Positions 1-9,269 of a stretch of DNA of 64,000 nt are shown here, piece after piece; the first letter of the stretch is position 1, and every line of letters starts with the position of its first letter. A program made the translations under genes and the position numbers. The notes below the pieces were generated by a model. That model did no database searches, was not told where the DNA came from, and worked only from the letters and a program-made list of their open reading frames with translations. The stretch lies in contig NW_022098076.1 in the NCBI RefSeq assembly GCF_002288925.2, forward strand, positions 85,658,696 to 85,722,695, in the 5' to 3' direction. The DNA is from Delphinapterus leucas. Taxonomy: Eukaryota > Chordata > Mammalia > Artiodactyla > Monodontidae.

Positions 1-963
1 TTTCTCCAAAGAAGATATACAGATTGCCAACAAACACATGAAAGGATACTCAACATCACTAATCATTAGAGAAATGCAAATCAAAACTACAATGAGGTAT
101 CACCTCACACCAGTCAGAATGGCCATCATCAAAAAATCTACAAACAATAAATGCTGGAGAGGGTGTGGAGAAAAGGGAACCCTCTTGCACTGTTGGTGGG
201 AATGTAAATTGATACAGCCACTATGGAGAACAGTATGGAGGTTCCTTAAAAAACTAAAAATAGAACTACCATACGACCCAGCAATCCCACTACTGGGCAT
301 ATACCCTGAGAAAACCATAATTCAAAAAGAGTCATGTACCACAATGTTCATTGCAGCTCTATTTACAATAGCCAGGAGATGGAAACAACCTAAGTGTCCA
401 TCATCGGATGAATGGATAAAGAAGATGTGGCACATATATACAATGGAGTATCACTCAGCCATAAAAAGAAACAAAATTGAGTTATTTGTAGTGAGGTGGA
501 TGGACCTAGAGTCTGTCATACAGAGTGAGGTAAGTCAGAAAGAGAAAAACAAATACCGTATGCTAACACATATATATGGAATCTAAAAAAAAAAAACAGG
601 TTCTGAAGAACCTAGGGGCAGGATGGGAATAAAAACGCAGACCTGCTAGAGAATGGACTTGAGGATATGGGGAGGGCGAAGGGTAAGCTGGAACAAAGTG
701 AGAGAGTAGCATGGACATATATACACTACCAAATGTAAAATAGATAGCTAGTGGGAAGCAGCCGCATAGCACAGGGTGATCCGCTCGGGGCTTTTTGACG
801 ACCTAGAGGGGTGGGAGAGGGAGGGTGGGAGGGAGACACAAGAGGGAGGAGATATGGGGATATATGTATACGTATAGCTGATTCACTTTGTTATACAGCA
901 GAAACTAACACACCACTGTAAAGCAATTATACTCCAGTAAAGAAGTTAAGAAAAAAAAAAAAA
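1..963 (+). mobile_element. LINE-1 3' end, cut by window edge
   Basis: This is the last part of an L1 retrotransposon: the C-terminal end of ORF2 (2-586), then a 3'UTR with a G-rich stretch (about 800-860) and a poly(A) tail at about 951-963. It aligns along its whole length, with few differences, to 31587-32547 of the large L1 in this window, so both belong to closely related cetartiodactyl L1 subfamilies. The ORF2 frame is open up to its normal stop at 584-586, while the other copy is broken here. The 5' part lies outside the window, so neither its full length nor its target-site duplication can be judged. Confidence 0.95.
2..586 (+). CDS. L1 ORF2 protein C-terminus (partial)
   Basis: About 194 codons are open from the window edge to the stop TAA at 584-586. 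They encode the C-terminal segment of the L1 endonuclease/reverse transcriptase, downstream of the RT domain. The cysteine-rich motif CWRGCGEK...LHCWWEC is visible at roughly 150-210, with the C-x3-C-x7-H-x4-C spacing of L1 ORF2p. The segment ends in ...LTHIYGI, the usual L1 terminus. No frameshift or stop is seen in this stretch. Whether the copy is active depends on the missing upstream part. Confidence 0.9.
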   Translation, partial: FSKEDIQIANKHMKGYSTSLIIREMQIKTTMRYHLTPVRMAIIKKSTNNKCWRGCGEKGTLLHCWWECKLIQPLWRTVWRFLKKLKIELPYDPAIPLLGIYPEKTIIQKESCTTMFIAALFTIARRWKQPKCPSSDEWIKKMWHIYTMEYHSAIKRNKIELFVVRWMDLESVIQSEVSQKEKNKYRMLTHIYGI

Positions 964-1345
964 GACTCCCCTTTCATTCTTTTGGGTATGAACCCAGAAG
1001 TGGAATTGCCGGATAATATGGTAATCCTATTTTTAATTTTTTTTTTTTGTGGTACGCGGGCCTCTCACTGTTGTGGCCTCCCCCGTCACGGAGCACAGGC
1101 TCCGGATGCGCAGGCTCAGCGGCCATGGCTCACGGGCCCAGGTGCTCCATGGCATGTGGAATCTTCCCGGACCGGGGCATGAACCCGAGTCCCCTGCATC
1201 GGCAGGCGGACTCTCAACCACTGCGCCACCAGGGAAGCCCCTCTCCTTTTCTTTTTGATAGTAGCCAGCCTAACGGGTGTTAGGTGGTAGGTATCTCAGA
1301 GTTTTGATTTGCATTTCCCTGAAGATAAACCATATTCATGTTTGC
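964..1345 (-). mobile_element. Old L1 fragment (antisense), split by a SINE
   Basis: The two flanks of the SINE (964-1036 and 1242-1345) read as the antisense of the L1 ORF2 3' region. The left flank has the 'aattgccggataatatggta' stretch. The right flank has 'gatagtagccagcctaac' and 'ttttgatttgcatttccct'. In ordinary L1 copies roughly 120-140 bases lie between these two blocks (the segment with 'ccatactgttttcc'). Those bases are absent here, so the SINE sits at a deletion. Divergence is high, which indicates an old L1M-type copy. Confidence 0.75.
1037..1241 (-). mobile_element. CHR-family tRNA-derived SINE, short class (copy 1)
   Basis: The T-rich tail is on the left (1037-1048) and the tRNA-derived head on the right, so the element is in minus orientation. 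It has the full short-class body from '(g)ggcttccctggtgg' to 'gcgtaccac'. No convincing target-site duplication is visible, unlike the other copies. The junctions fall in an old L1 that lacks the bases expected between them. An insertion-linked deletion is a possible explanation. Confidence 0.95.
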
Positions 1346-2320
1346 TTCAATAGCATTTTTTTCCTGACTCTGAAGATGAAAGATCTTTTCTGTCTTAACC
1401 AGCCAAAGCCATATTAGTACAGCTCCCACAGTATTTTCAGGCCTGTGCTTCCTCTCTGCCACCTGCTATTACATGAAGAGACATCGAAGGGAAGCTGGTA
1501 GTTAAATTATTTGTAACTTCACGCACAGAGAGCACCCTGACAACTCCAAGGAACAACTGTCAAATATTTCTTAAAGAGAAAAGTGCACCTAATCACTAAA
1601 GAAAAACTACCTATTAATTTGACTGTCTGGAAGCACAGAAAACATGTCTGAAGAATATGAGGTTCTTATCACTACTCTGCAAAAAGTCCTTATTACCAAG
1701 AAGTTTTAGAAAACTGATGAAGCTATGAATCCACGGTAGGCATCAATTTGGCTTTTATTTGCTTCTCTCTTTGAACCTCAGAGTGGAATTTTTCTTAGAA
1801 TTCGAGTCAATTACTTTGATAACATGATTATTTCATCTATACCAACACCATGTCTGCTCTGAGTTATTAATGCCTTCTTACCACTTTATCCCTATGAAAA
1901 TGAATGAGGTGTTTGCCATGAGCGCAAAACTTCCAGGGGTATTGGGATGGGATGACTAATTGTCTGAAAGGGTTTTCAGGTTGCCTGTTCTACTAAAAGA
2001 ACATAAGGTGTCTGCACAATCCACCTCAGGTAAGGTATAAGTAATGTACTTCTGCATCTATAACACCAGCTTAATCTTTCTGTAAATGTCACCTGGCCAT
2101 TAACTATTATGTTTTAAGTGCTATTGGCAAAGTACCTAAAATCGTACTCCCAAAGTAGTCCATTTTTTAGTTTGAAAGTAAAAGTGGTTTATTCGAATAG
2201 TTTTCCCATTAGAATATGATTTCATCACACTGTCTATGAATTCAATCCATTTACCTCCCAAGCTCAAAAGGTAACAAGTGTATGGTTACAATTAATGTCC
2301 TTCATTTCAGTTACAAGAAC
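1346..2320. other. Unassigned, mostly AT-rich DNA
   Basis: I see no gene, recognisable repeat family or long open frame in this stretch. Stops are frequent in all frames. Confidence 0.5.
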
Positions 2321-2324
2321 AATG

Positions 2325-2490
2325 GCTCATAAACTCTTTTTGGATTTCAGACCCCTTTGAAAATCTAAATAAAACTTTGGATCCTGTCCCCAGAAAAGTG
2401 ACAGAATCCAAAACTAGAAAACAGTTTCAGAGGTTTGTTGATCATCCCTCTATAAACGCCATTAAAGAGCCTATTCTACATCAGCATCCT
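2325..2490. mobile_element. Possible hAT-type DNA transposon remnant (MER-like)
   Basis: The stretch 'cagacccctttgaaaatct' followed by 'tggatcctgtccccagaaaa' and then 'cagtttcagaggtttgttga' resembles a common nonautonomous mammalian DNA transposon whose ends read '...ggacccctttgagaatct...'. The match is from memory of the family pattern and is diverged. The family name is not assigned. Confidence 0.4.
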
Positions 2491-2547
2491 TTGGGATGCC
2501 GGTTACAGCAGAAGACTTCTGAGTAGGAGCAAGGCATCTCCACTTTT

Positions 2548-2755
2548 TTTTTTTTTTTTTTTGGCGGTACGCGGGCCTCTCACTGTTGTGGCCTCTCCCG
2601 TTGCGGAGCACAGGCTTCGGATGTGCAGGCTCAGCGGCCATGGCTCACGGGCCCAGCCGCTCTGCGGCATGTGGGATCTTCCCGGACCGGGGCACGAACC
2701 CACGTCCCCTCCATCGGCAGGCGGACTCTCAACCACTGCGCCACCAGGGAAGCCC
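2548..2755 (-). mobile_element. CHR SINE, short class (copy 2)
   Basis: The poly(T) tail at 2544-2562 is followed by the complete body and the tRNA-like head ending 'ccaccagggaagcccc'. Perfect 13-bp target-site duplications 'catctccactttt' lie at 2535-2547 and 2756-2768. This fixes the insertion exactly and shows L1-type target-primed integration at a T-rich site. Confidence 0.97.
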
Positions 2756-2768
2756 CATCTCCACTTTT

Positions 2769-4530
2769 AACAAAAGCTCCTGTTGATTCTAATGAACACC
2801 AATACTTGAGAGCCAGTGTCTTAGAGGATGACAGACCTTGAGGTTGATAGGGCCAGGTGAAAAATTCCTGATAAAGAATGTAGGGCCACAAGGTAATGCG
2901 ATGGGTTGGTAGCTCTCTGCAGAATCAGTTTTATTATAATCACACCTGTGGAAGGGATGGGGGAAGGAAATCCCAAATCTAAGATATATGAATATAGTAG
3001 AAATAAATCATATACGTACATATGCTTTCTATACCAGAGATACTGTGCTATACCACTATAATTTAGCATTTCTAGTGAAGGGTTCTTCCCTTGAAGTGTT
3101 TAACCTGCTAACATTCAACGGATGCAAATGTGAGCAGTGGAATATGAAGAAGCCTGCACACAGGTGAACCCTATTCGCAATCCACACATGGATGGATGTA
3201 CCCAGCTGCCTGAGCATCCCGCCCAAGCCTCATACATCTTCTCATCCCCAAGCATGGAAAATAATGCCTGTTTACCGTGGATGCTCAACACATACCCTTT
3301 GGATTTGTTTAATATGTCTCTGCTAACAACTCCATTCCAAATCCAACCATGTGCCTCATGATAATAGACTGTATTGAGGTCCATTACAGTATTAAAATGG
3401 AATTTAATAAAGCTGAAAATTTGACAAATCATACATGTTCTTCTCTTAATTCTAGAAGAGCCCTGATCGATACACACTTGCCCATACTCGGTCCCTTCTA
3501 AGATGATGAACTTTACAACGGTCAGAAGACGTCAAGGCTATATATCTGTTGCTGATTGCCAAGGCTGCCAGTTAGGGGTGGAGTATAATTTACATAGAGT
3601 GTAAATTACTAGAGAGGAATGAGAGCAACTTACAAGTGAGTACTTAGGAAGATCAGTTTCTTAACTTCAGAATCATGTTTACTATACAAATATAATAACG
3701 ATGATGATGAGAAACGGCACATGTTCATCCACTCCAGTATGATGAGACATGCACTAAGTTAATGATTTGGTATAAGGAAAAATGACCTTTGGGGAAATCA
3801 CGGACCACTTAAAGAATCAGATAAACTAGACTTGTGCCAACGAGCACAAGATTTACACAAAATTTTCACTTTGTGTCAAGGAGTTCTCTGATCCCTGGAA
3901 GCCCATCAGTGCCTACAAGTTTGTTTCAACAGCATTTGGTAAGTTTGTCCATGACAGTCATGACAGCAGTACAGAGGGGAAAGAGGGACACGAGGAGAGA
4001 GGTTACATGGATTTTGATCCTGTGACACAATACAACAGAAATAACATGAGATCTGGACTCAAATAATCCTGCCTTGAGACTTGACTCCATGGCTTTATAA
4101 CCACAGAAAAACCAGGACTGCTGTAAGGATGAAGCAAGTTAAGCTGATGGGTACTCTCTGGCTAGTAAATGCAGATGTCACTTTCATTAAACAAATATTA
4201 TACATTTTTTATTATATAGGATCCTAGATGTTAATATCTTTTAGGTCACACTTATGGTATGAAACTCCCCAGATTGCAATCAGAAGTTTATAAAGTTACC
4301 TTATTTAAGTTATTAAGACCCTCTGAACACAAGTCAAGAGAAATTTGACTATACCAGTTCTATCCCAAAGCAAAAAGAAGAAATGTATCTTCTTTACATA
4401 AATAGAATAACAGTTGTATAAACTTCTTCTTAAGAGAAAGCCAACATCATCATTCATAAAAACGTGGATGTTTAAAAAGTGACTAACATACACATCATTA
4501 AATTACATCACAAACATTTACACCGCAAGC
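2769..4530. other. Unassigned DNA
   Basis: No gene or clear repeat is recognised. A 120-codon minus-strand frame (3115-3477) lacks any recognisable domain and sits in unremarkable sequence, so I do not call it. Confidence 0.5.
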
Positions 4531-4534
4531 CAGC

Positions 4535-4625
4535 CACTGACACACACACCCATCACACATACATACCATACACATACACATACACGCACACACATATTTT
4601 TATGTCAATCTATATGTGTGTGTAT
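4535..4625. repeat. Imperfect (CA)n / (CACATA)n microsatellite
   Basis: Alternating CA with interruptions ('cacacacacc', 'cacatacaca', 'cgcacacacat'), followed by a short 'atgtgtgtgtatg' arm at about 4612-4627. The two arms are partly complementary and could pair. Confidence 0.85.
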
Positions 4626-4639
4626 GAATCATCATATAA

Positions 4640-6090
4640 TCTTCATTTGCTTTTCATTTCCTAAACTCTGCCTGGCAATAATTGACTTTCATCTACCAAT
4701 TAAAATCTACTGCAAATTCATGTCTTCCACAGACTGACATGCTTTTCAAAAAAGAACATGCAATCTGGTGACAGGGGGATGGAGAGATTTTACTCAATTA
4801 GAGTTTTAATTAAATCATTATTTTCTCACAGTGTTTTACCAGAAACAAATTATTTTCAATCCTGAAAAGATATTCTTTGTTCGTGCTATATCAAGAAAAT
4901 TTAGTCACAAGATCGGTAATAGCGAGCCCAGGATTTTGTAAGGTAAATGCCACCATTTCAAATCCCAAAGTCAATTCACAGCAGCGATTTAAGAGAAGCA
5001 AAAGGCCTGGCAAGAGTATTTATTTCCTCCAAGAATCCTCTGCAAGCAAACTGTCCATTCAGCAATTCTGCAGGCTACTGTTTCACCATGTGACAGGCCC
5101 ACTTATTCATAAACAAATCATTAACATTCTTGACATAAATCCATAGTGGACCATTAATCCCAGCTATGATAATGTTTTAGAACATTTGCTCTGCCCATCA
5201 TGAAAGGGAGTGTTGTTTCCCAGAACCCATCCCTGACAAATAAGAGACAAATTATGCCCCATGAGAAAACTTTGAGAATGAACGGCTTACACACCAATTA
5301 CTGTCTCATTATCAGGCTGATGCCGAAATAGATCCTGTGTGCTTTGGGTGAAATGTAGATTTTTCTTACTCAGACCAAAAATACAAGTATATACAAAACT
5401 ATTTGCCGAAGTTAATTCCACTGCTCTGATTCTTCTGCAAGCCACACTCTGGGGATGTTCCTCATAAAAACAAATTAAAAATTATTGCCTAAAGCAATAA
5501 ATATTGCTAATAAGTGATTTTGGTTGCTTGCATAACTACCAAAAAATACCAAGATCCTAACAACTGTAATAAGAGATGATTAATATGGCCTTTTAGCATC
5601 TCAAAGTGTTCATTATATTCTGCCTAAGAGTCATCAGGAAAGGGATATAAGTAATAGAGAAACAATAATCATGGTCAAAAAACCTTATTTCAGTTAAATA
5701 GATCCTGTGTCCTGACAAGTCTCTTAAATTCAGTTTATAGATTCTCCCAGCAGAACTTCAACAATAAACCTCTTCACAATCAAAAGGCATTGGTTATGCA
5801 CTCATACATAAGAAGTACTCTGCTGTATGTTTTTTTTTTATGTTCCAAGGTAAATGGATCCAATTCTAGCTCTTCAACCCTGACATTATAAGTTAAATAA
5901 ATATGCTTACAGCTCGACAAAAGCAATCAAATCAAATTTTTTATTTTCTATATCAGTACCCTTAGTATGACCTACAAACCATCTCCTGGGCTTAACTCCA
6001 GGCTTCTGCTCTGTCAACCATCACTTCTCACATTTGCACTGGCAGGGACAAGACGACGAGCCTGTTTATTTCTCCATAAGATATCTGGTT
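4640..6090. other. Unassigned AT-rich DNA
   Basis: No recognisable gene or repeat. Several poly(A) or poly(T) runs are present. A 90-codon frame at 4877-5146 has no domain I recognise. Confidence 0.5.
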
Positions 6091-6097
6091 TCCAGCA

Positions 6098-6275
6098 ACT
6101 GTTCAGTATTTCTCAAACTTCATGTGCATAGGCATCACTGGGGATTTCGTTATGACGCAGATGCTGGGTCAACATGTGTGGGGTGGCACCTGACAACAGT
6201 CTGCTTCTCTAGCAAGCTCCCAGGTGACACTGATACTGCATCCTTGGCCCATCCTTTGAGAAGCAAGGTAGGAGA
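6098..6275 (+). mobile_element. MER5-like hAT-Charlie remnant
   Basis: The order 'agtatttctcaaacttcatg', 'tgcataggcatcactgggga', 'agcaagctcccaggtgacac' and the end 'ctttgagaagcaag' follows the layout of MER5-type nonautonomous hAT elements. It is diverged. An open frame across it (6034-6399) is likely fortuitous. Confidence 0.6.
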
Positions 6276-6487
6276 TGACCACGTTTTGATAATGGCTTGG
6301 GAGATCAATAGCTTGGTTCTCCTTGGGCATGAAATAGAAACTCTTCTATTTAATTTTGCTTTTCCCATTACTAATGTAGTTATTAACTTTAATAAATAAA
6401 AAATTTTAAACCATGTTTTATATGATTCAACCTAAGATTTAAAGGGCACAAATCTAGAGAAATACTTGTATGGCATTGTTATAGGGT

Positions 6488-6945
6488 CACCCTACTGATG
6501 ACCTGGATTTGAATTTTTTTTTTTTTTTTTTTTTTTGCGGTACACGGGCCTCTCACTGTTGTGGCCTCTCCCTGTTGTGGCCTCTCCCGTTGCGGAGCAC
6601 AGGCTCCAGATGCGCAGGCTCAGCGGCCATGGCTCACGGCCCCAGTCTCCCTGTGGCATGTGGGATCTTCCTGGACCGGGGCACGAACCCGTGTCCCCTG
6701 CATCGGCAGGTGGACTCTCAACCACTGCGCCACCAGGGAAGCCCTGGATTTGAATTTTATTCTACTCTTCCAGTAAACAAAACCATGGGGCCATAAACGT
6801 GGCACTGAACTTCTCCTGGCCTCAGTATCCTGAGGTGGAAAATGTGAATGGAGAACACTCACCTCGCGGTGTTAGCATAGGATGAAATAAAAATATATGA
6901 ATACTGTTTTAGCATAGGAGATGCTCAACAATGAGTTTCTTTTTT
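6488..6945 (+). repeat. MIR SINE, interrupted by a CHR SINE
   Basis: Removing the CHR SINE at 6514-6744 joins 'gacctggatttgaatttt' to 'attctactcttccag', then 'aacttctcctggcctcag' and 'gaggtggaaaatg'. This is the core and 3' part of a MIR in sense orientation. It shows that the CHR copy landed inside a much older MIR. Confidence 0.6.
6514..6744 (-). mobile_element. CHR SINE, short class, with internal 16-bp duplication (copy 3)
   Basis: The poly(T) tail is at 6514-6536, and the head ends '...ccaccagggaagccc' at 6744. The target-site duplication 'tggatttgaatttt' is seen at 6504-6517 and 6745-6758. The 16-bp block 'tgttgtggcctctccc' occurs twice in tandem at about 6557-6588, once more than in the other copies. 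This looks like replication slippage or a diverged source copy. Confidence 0.97.
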
Positions 6946-7009
6946 TGCTGTCTTTGATTATTATCAAACCTTACCAAACATATCAAACACTTTAACCCTG
7001 GCTCCAGTA

Positions 7010-7095
7010 GATGAACTCAATCTGCAGTAAAAGATGCAGTTGGATTTGGACCTGGATCTGCTATTTATGAGCTATTCATCCTTAAGCAAATCACT
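7010..7095 (+). repeat. MIR fragment
   Basis: The sequence 'ggacctggatctgctattta' followed by 'gagctattcatccttaagca' and 'aatcacttcaccc' matches the central MIR core in sense orientation. It ends abruptly where the MER5-like element begins. Confidence 0.55.
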
Positions 7096-7096
7096 T

Positions 7097-7297
7097 CACC
7101 CAGTGGTTCTCAGATGTGGATTGTCAGACCCACACCAAGCCGGCTGTATAATAATCACTTGATAAAAATTCAGAGTCCTCTGCCTGCCAGCTAGGCAGAG
7201 CTGTTTTCATACAAGTCTGAGATAAAGCCTTGGAGTCTGCATTATTAAATACTTCTATAGTGATTCTGATCTACAGCAAGGACTAGAAAACACTGTC
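7097..7297 (-). mobile_element. MER5-like hAT-Charlie remnant
   Basis: It begins 'cagtggttctcagatgtgg' and ends 'tagaaaacactg', giving short imperfect terminal inverted repeats. Internal blocks such as 'gtgattctgatctacagcaa' fit antisense MER5. It appears inserted at the end of the MIR fragment on its left. Confidence 0.55.
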
Positions 7298-7526
7298 TTC
7301 ATATTTAGACCCACGGATACCTTGATTATGATGCCTTACCCCCTATCGCCGGGTTTTTAAAACAGGGCTTACTTAGTAAACAAACAGCAAGCTGCTACAG
7401 CGTTTAAGACTGAGTTGTCATTACTACCCTCATCTATAGGCTCAGAGGATTAACTCACAGTAACTCCCCTTGGCTCTGAGTATCGCGTGCCTAAACGCAC
7501 CCCTCACTTCACAGCTCTGGCCATAC

Positions 7527-7691
7527 CTGGATCAAAAGCAGCTGCAAGCTTCAGTTCCCGGTGTTCTTCTTTTTTAATCACCACCACAATCTGGCTCCTG
7601 ATGGAGATGGCTTCGTTGTGTCTTTCTGCCTGTGAGTTCAGTGAGTGAGGCCTGCCAGGTGACCTCCGGACTCTGGCTTTCTCTACCATGA
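7527..7691 (-). other. Candidate protein-coding exon (unassigned gene)
   Basis: On the minus strand a 165-bp block is preceded by a pyrimidine-rich stretch ending in AG (7693-7692) and followed by CAG|GTATGG (donor GT at 7526-7525). It is open in one frame, starting after two bases and ending one base into a codon, so it is a symmetric phase-1 exon of exactly 55 codons. The predicted residues are mixed polar, with an acidic/basic patch (KKEEHREL) and no cysteines. I do not recognise the protein. The block is not one of the repeat families I know. A chance open frame with chance splice-like sites is still quite possible. Confidence 0.3.
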
Positions 7692-7699
7692 CTTTGCAA

Positions 7700-8035
7700 A
7701 GTAGAAAGACAAGCACCCCATCACTACCCAATCAGTCGCATCTCTAGAGCAAGGGCTTCGTAAATCCCCATGAAAAGCCTTTTCAGTCCGAAGGGAAGGA
7801 TTTTCTCTCAGCTCACTGCTATGTCTCAGCTCTTTTACCACTTCCCTTCTGGACATACATTGGTCCTGGTAACAATTATCACAAAAAGAAACATATATTT
7901 CTCCACTTCTAGTTTTACAGGATTAAGATCCCATTTCCAATTACAAATCTTAGATAGAATGAGGCTTTTATATAAATAAAATATATAAAACATATTTATG
8001 CAGAATGCAGCTAGGTTTTTATGCAGAGACCCAGA
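7700..8035. other. Unassigned DNA
   Basis: No feature is recognised apart from AT-rich tracts around 7970-8000. Confidence 0.5.
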
Positions 8036-8038
8036 AGA

Positions 8039-8152
8039 GTTTTTTCTTTTTTTTTTCTTTTTTTTTTTTCCCAAAATCATAGAATGCATTCCCTTCACTG
8101 TTCCCTTCATTTCTCTTCCTCCCCCTTCTCCCTCCCTTTCTTCCTTCCTCTC
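8039..8152. repeat. T-rich and pyrimidine-rich low-complexity tract
   Basis: Interrupted poly(T) at 8039-8070 is followed by an almost pure C/T run at 8107-8152. It lies directly upstream of the next SINE insertion site. Confidence 0.8.
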
Positions 8153-8164
8153 AACAGTAATTGC

Positions 8165-8378
8165 GGGGCTTCTCTGGTGGCGCAGTGGTTGAGAGTCCGC
8201 CTGCCGATGCAGGGGACACAGGTTCGTGCCCCGGTCCGGGAAGATCCCACATGCCGCGGAGCGGCTGGGCCCGTGAGCCATGGCCGCTGAGCCTGCGCGT
8301 CCGGAGCCTGTGCTCCGCGACGGGAGAGGCCGCAACAGTGAAAGGCCCGCGTACCGCAAAAAAAACCCCAAAAAATCC
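8165..8378 (+). mobile_element. CHR SINE, short class (copy 4)
   Basis: A full-length plus-strand copy from 'ggggcttctctggtggcgc' to a short A-rich tail. The 10-bp target-site duplication 'cagtaattgc' flanks it at 8155-8164 and 8379-8388. It is GC-rich, with many CpGs retained in the body ('cctgcgcgtccggagcc'), so it is relatively young. Confidence 0.97.
8178..8230 (+). promoter_or_regulatory. Internal RNA polymerase III promoter (A and B boxes) of SINE copy 4
   Basis: The A-box match 'tggcgcagtgg' is at 8178-8188 and the B-box match 'ggttcgtgcc' at 8221-8230, 33 bases apart as in tRNA genes. The B box has T where the consensus GGTTCGANNCC has A. These come from the tRNA ancestor of the SINE and do not make it a tRNA gene. 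Confidence 0.7.
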
Positions 8379-8492
8379 CAGTAATTGCAATTCTATAAAC
8401 TCACTGAAACCATCCCTAACCAAACAGAATATTATTTCTTAGACCTATCTACGTTATAGGTGAGTGTCTCCTATAATCCATCTGGTATAATG

Positions 8493-8604
8493 AGATAGAG
8501 AAAGAGAGAAAAATAGAGAGATACGGATAGATGATAGATAGATAGATAGATAAATAAATACATGATAGAAGAGAGATAGAGAGAGAGAAAGAGAGACAGA
8601 GACT
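8493..8604. repeat. (GATA)n / (GA)n microsatellite
   Basis: GA-rich sequence surrounds a core of perfect 'gata' units at about 8534-8552, followed by 'aaataaataa' and again GA repeats up to 'gagagagacagagac'. It is compound and purine-rich on the plus strand. Confidence 0.9.
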
Positions 8605-8929
8605 GGGACTGTGTATCAGTGTTCTGGTTTCCAATCTTGGAGTCATGAAGGAATTAGAGAAGCAGGTCTGGTATAAGATGATAAGGGCAACCGATGCTTG
8701 GCTTTCTTGAGAGACAACAGGGAATGCTATGGCAAACAAAAGAGTGCATGCCCACTCAAAAGGCAGAGCCCCCCACTGAACTCTAAACAAAAATGAAGCA
8801 AGAATAGAAGTAAACACTGCCAGAGAGTCACATTTTTCAAGAGAAGCCAAGAGGCCAGATATTTATATAAAATCTCCTGATCTTTTGGTGTTTGATACAA
8901 TTTAAAACTTCTACAAGCACTGTGTTGGC

Positions 8930-9265
8930 CAAAGGAAATACATCAGCAAGGCCAAGGTGGCTCACTGGCCAACCACTTGCACACCTTCGCCTAGAAGAGT
9001 CTCTTGTGGCAGGGATGCTGGCTGGTCACCAGAATCTGTTTCCCCTCCTTCCTGGGTACTTGGTTGAACCATGTCTCTTCACATTCCTTGGAATTAGGAA
9101 TGAACTGATGGTTGAGTTCTAGCCAACAGAATATGAGCAGAAAGGACACGTGCCTTCTTATGAGTAAAAAAGACTACAACAAAGAAGCAGCTGTGCCTCC
9201 TCGTGCTGTCTTTCCACTTCCACAAACAACAACAAGCCCTAAGGGCAGTGAAACCAAAGGAAATA
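8930..9265. mobile_element. Possible ancient LTR-type interspersed repeat, family not assigned
   Basis: Phrases such as 'ggctggtcaccagaatctgt' and 'gttgagttctagccaacaga', followed by 'atatgagcagaaaggac', recall a common mammalian repeat containing 'tgagttctagccaatgggat'. The match is diverged and partial. I cannot name the family with confidence. Confidence 0.4.
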
Positions 9266-9269
9266 AATG

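Noticed and set aside
1047..1283. Similar small open frames (…LSLLWPLPLRSTGSG…) at many sites
   Set aside because: They are translations of the same CHR SINE body in different copies and orientations. They are not a gene family.
8165..8240. tRNA-like sequences with A and B boxes at each SINE head
   Set aside because: They lie in SINEs with target-site duplications and poly(A) tails and cannot form a complete tRNA cloverleaf with acceptor stem.
8449..8850. 133-codon minus-strand frame
   Set aside because: It runs through a GATA/GA microsatellite, with low-complexity Ile/Ser/Leu residues and no domain.
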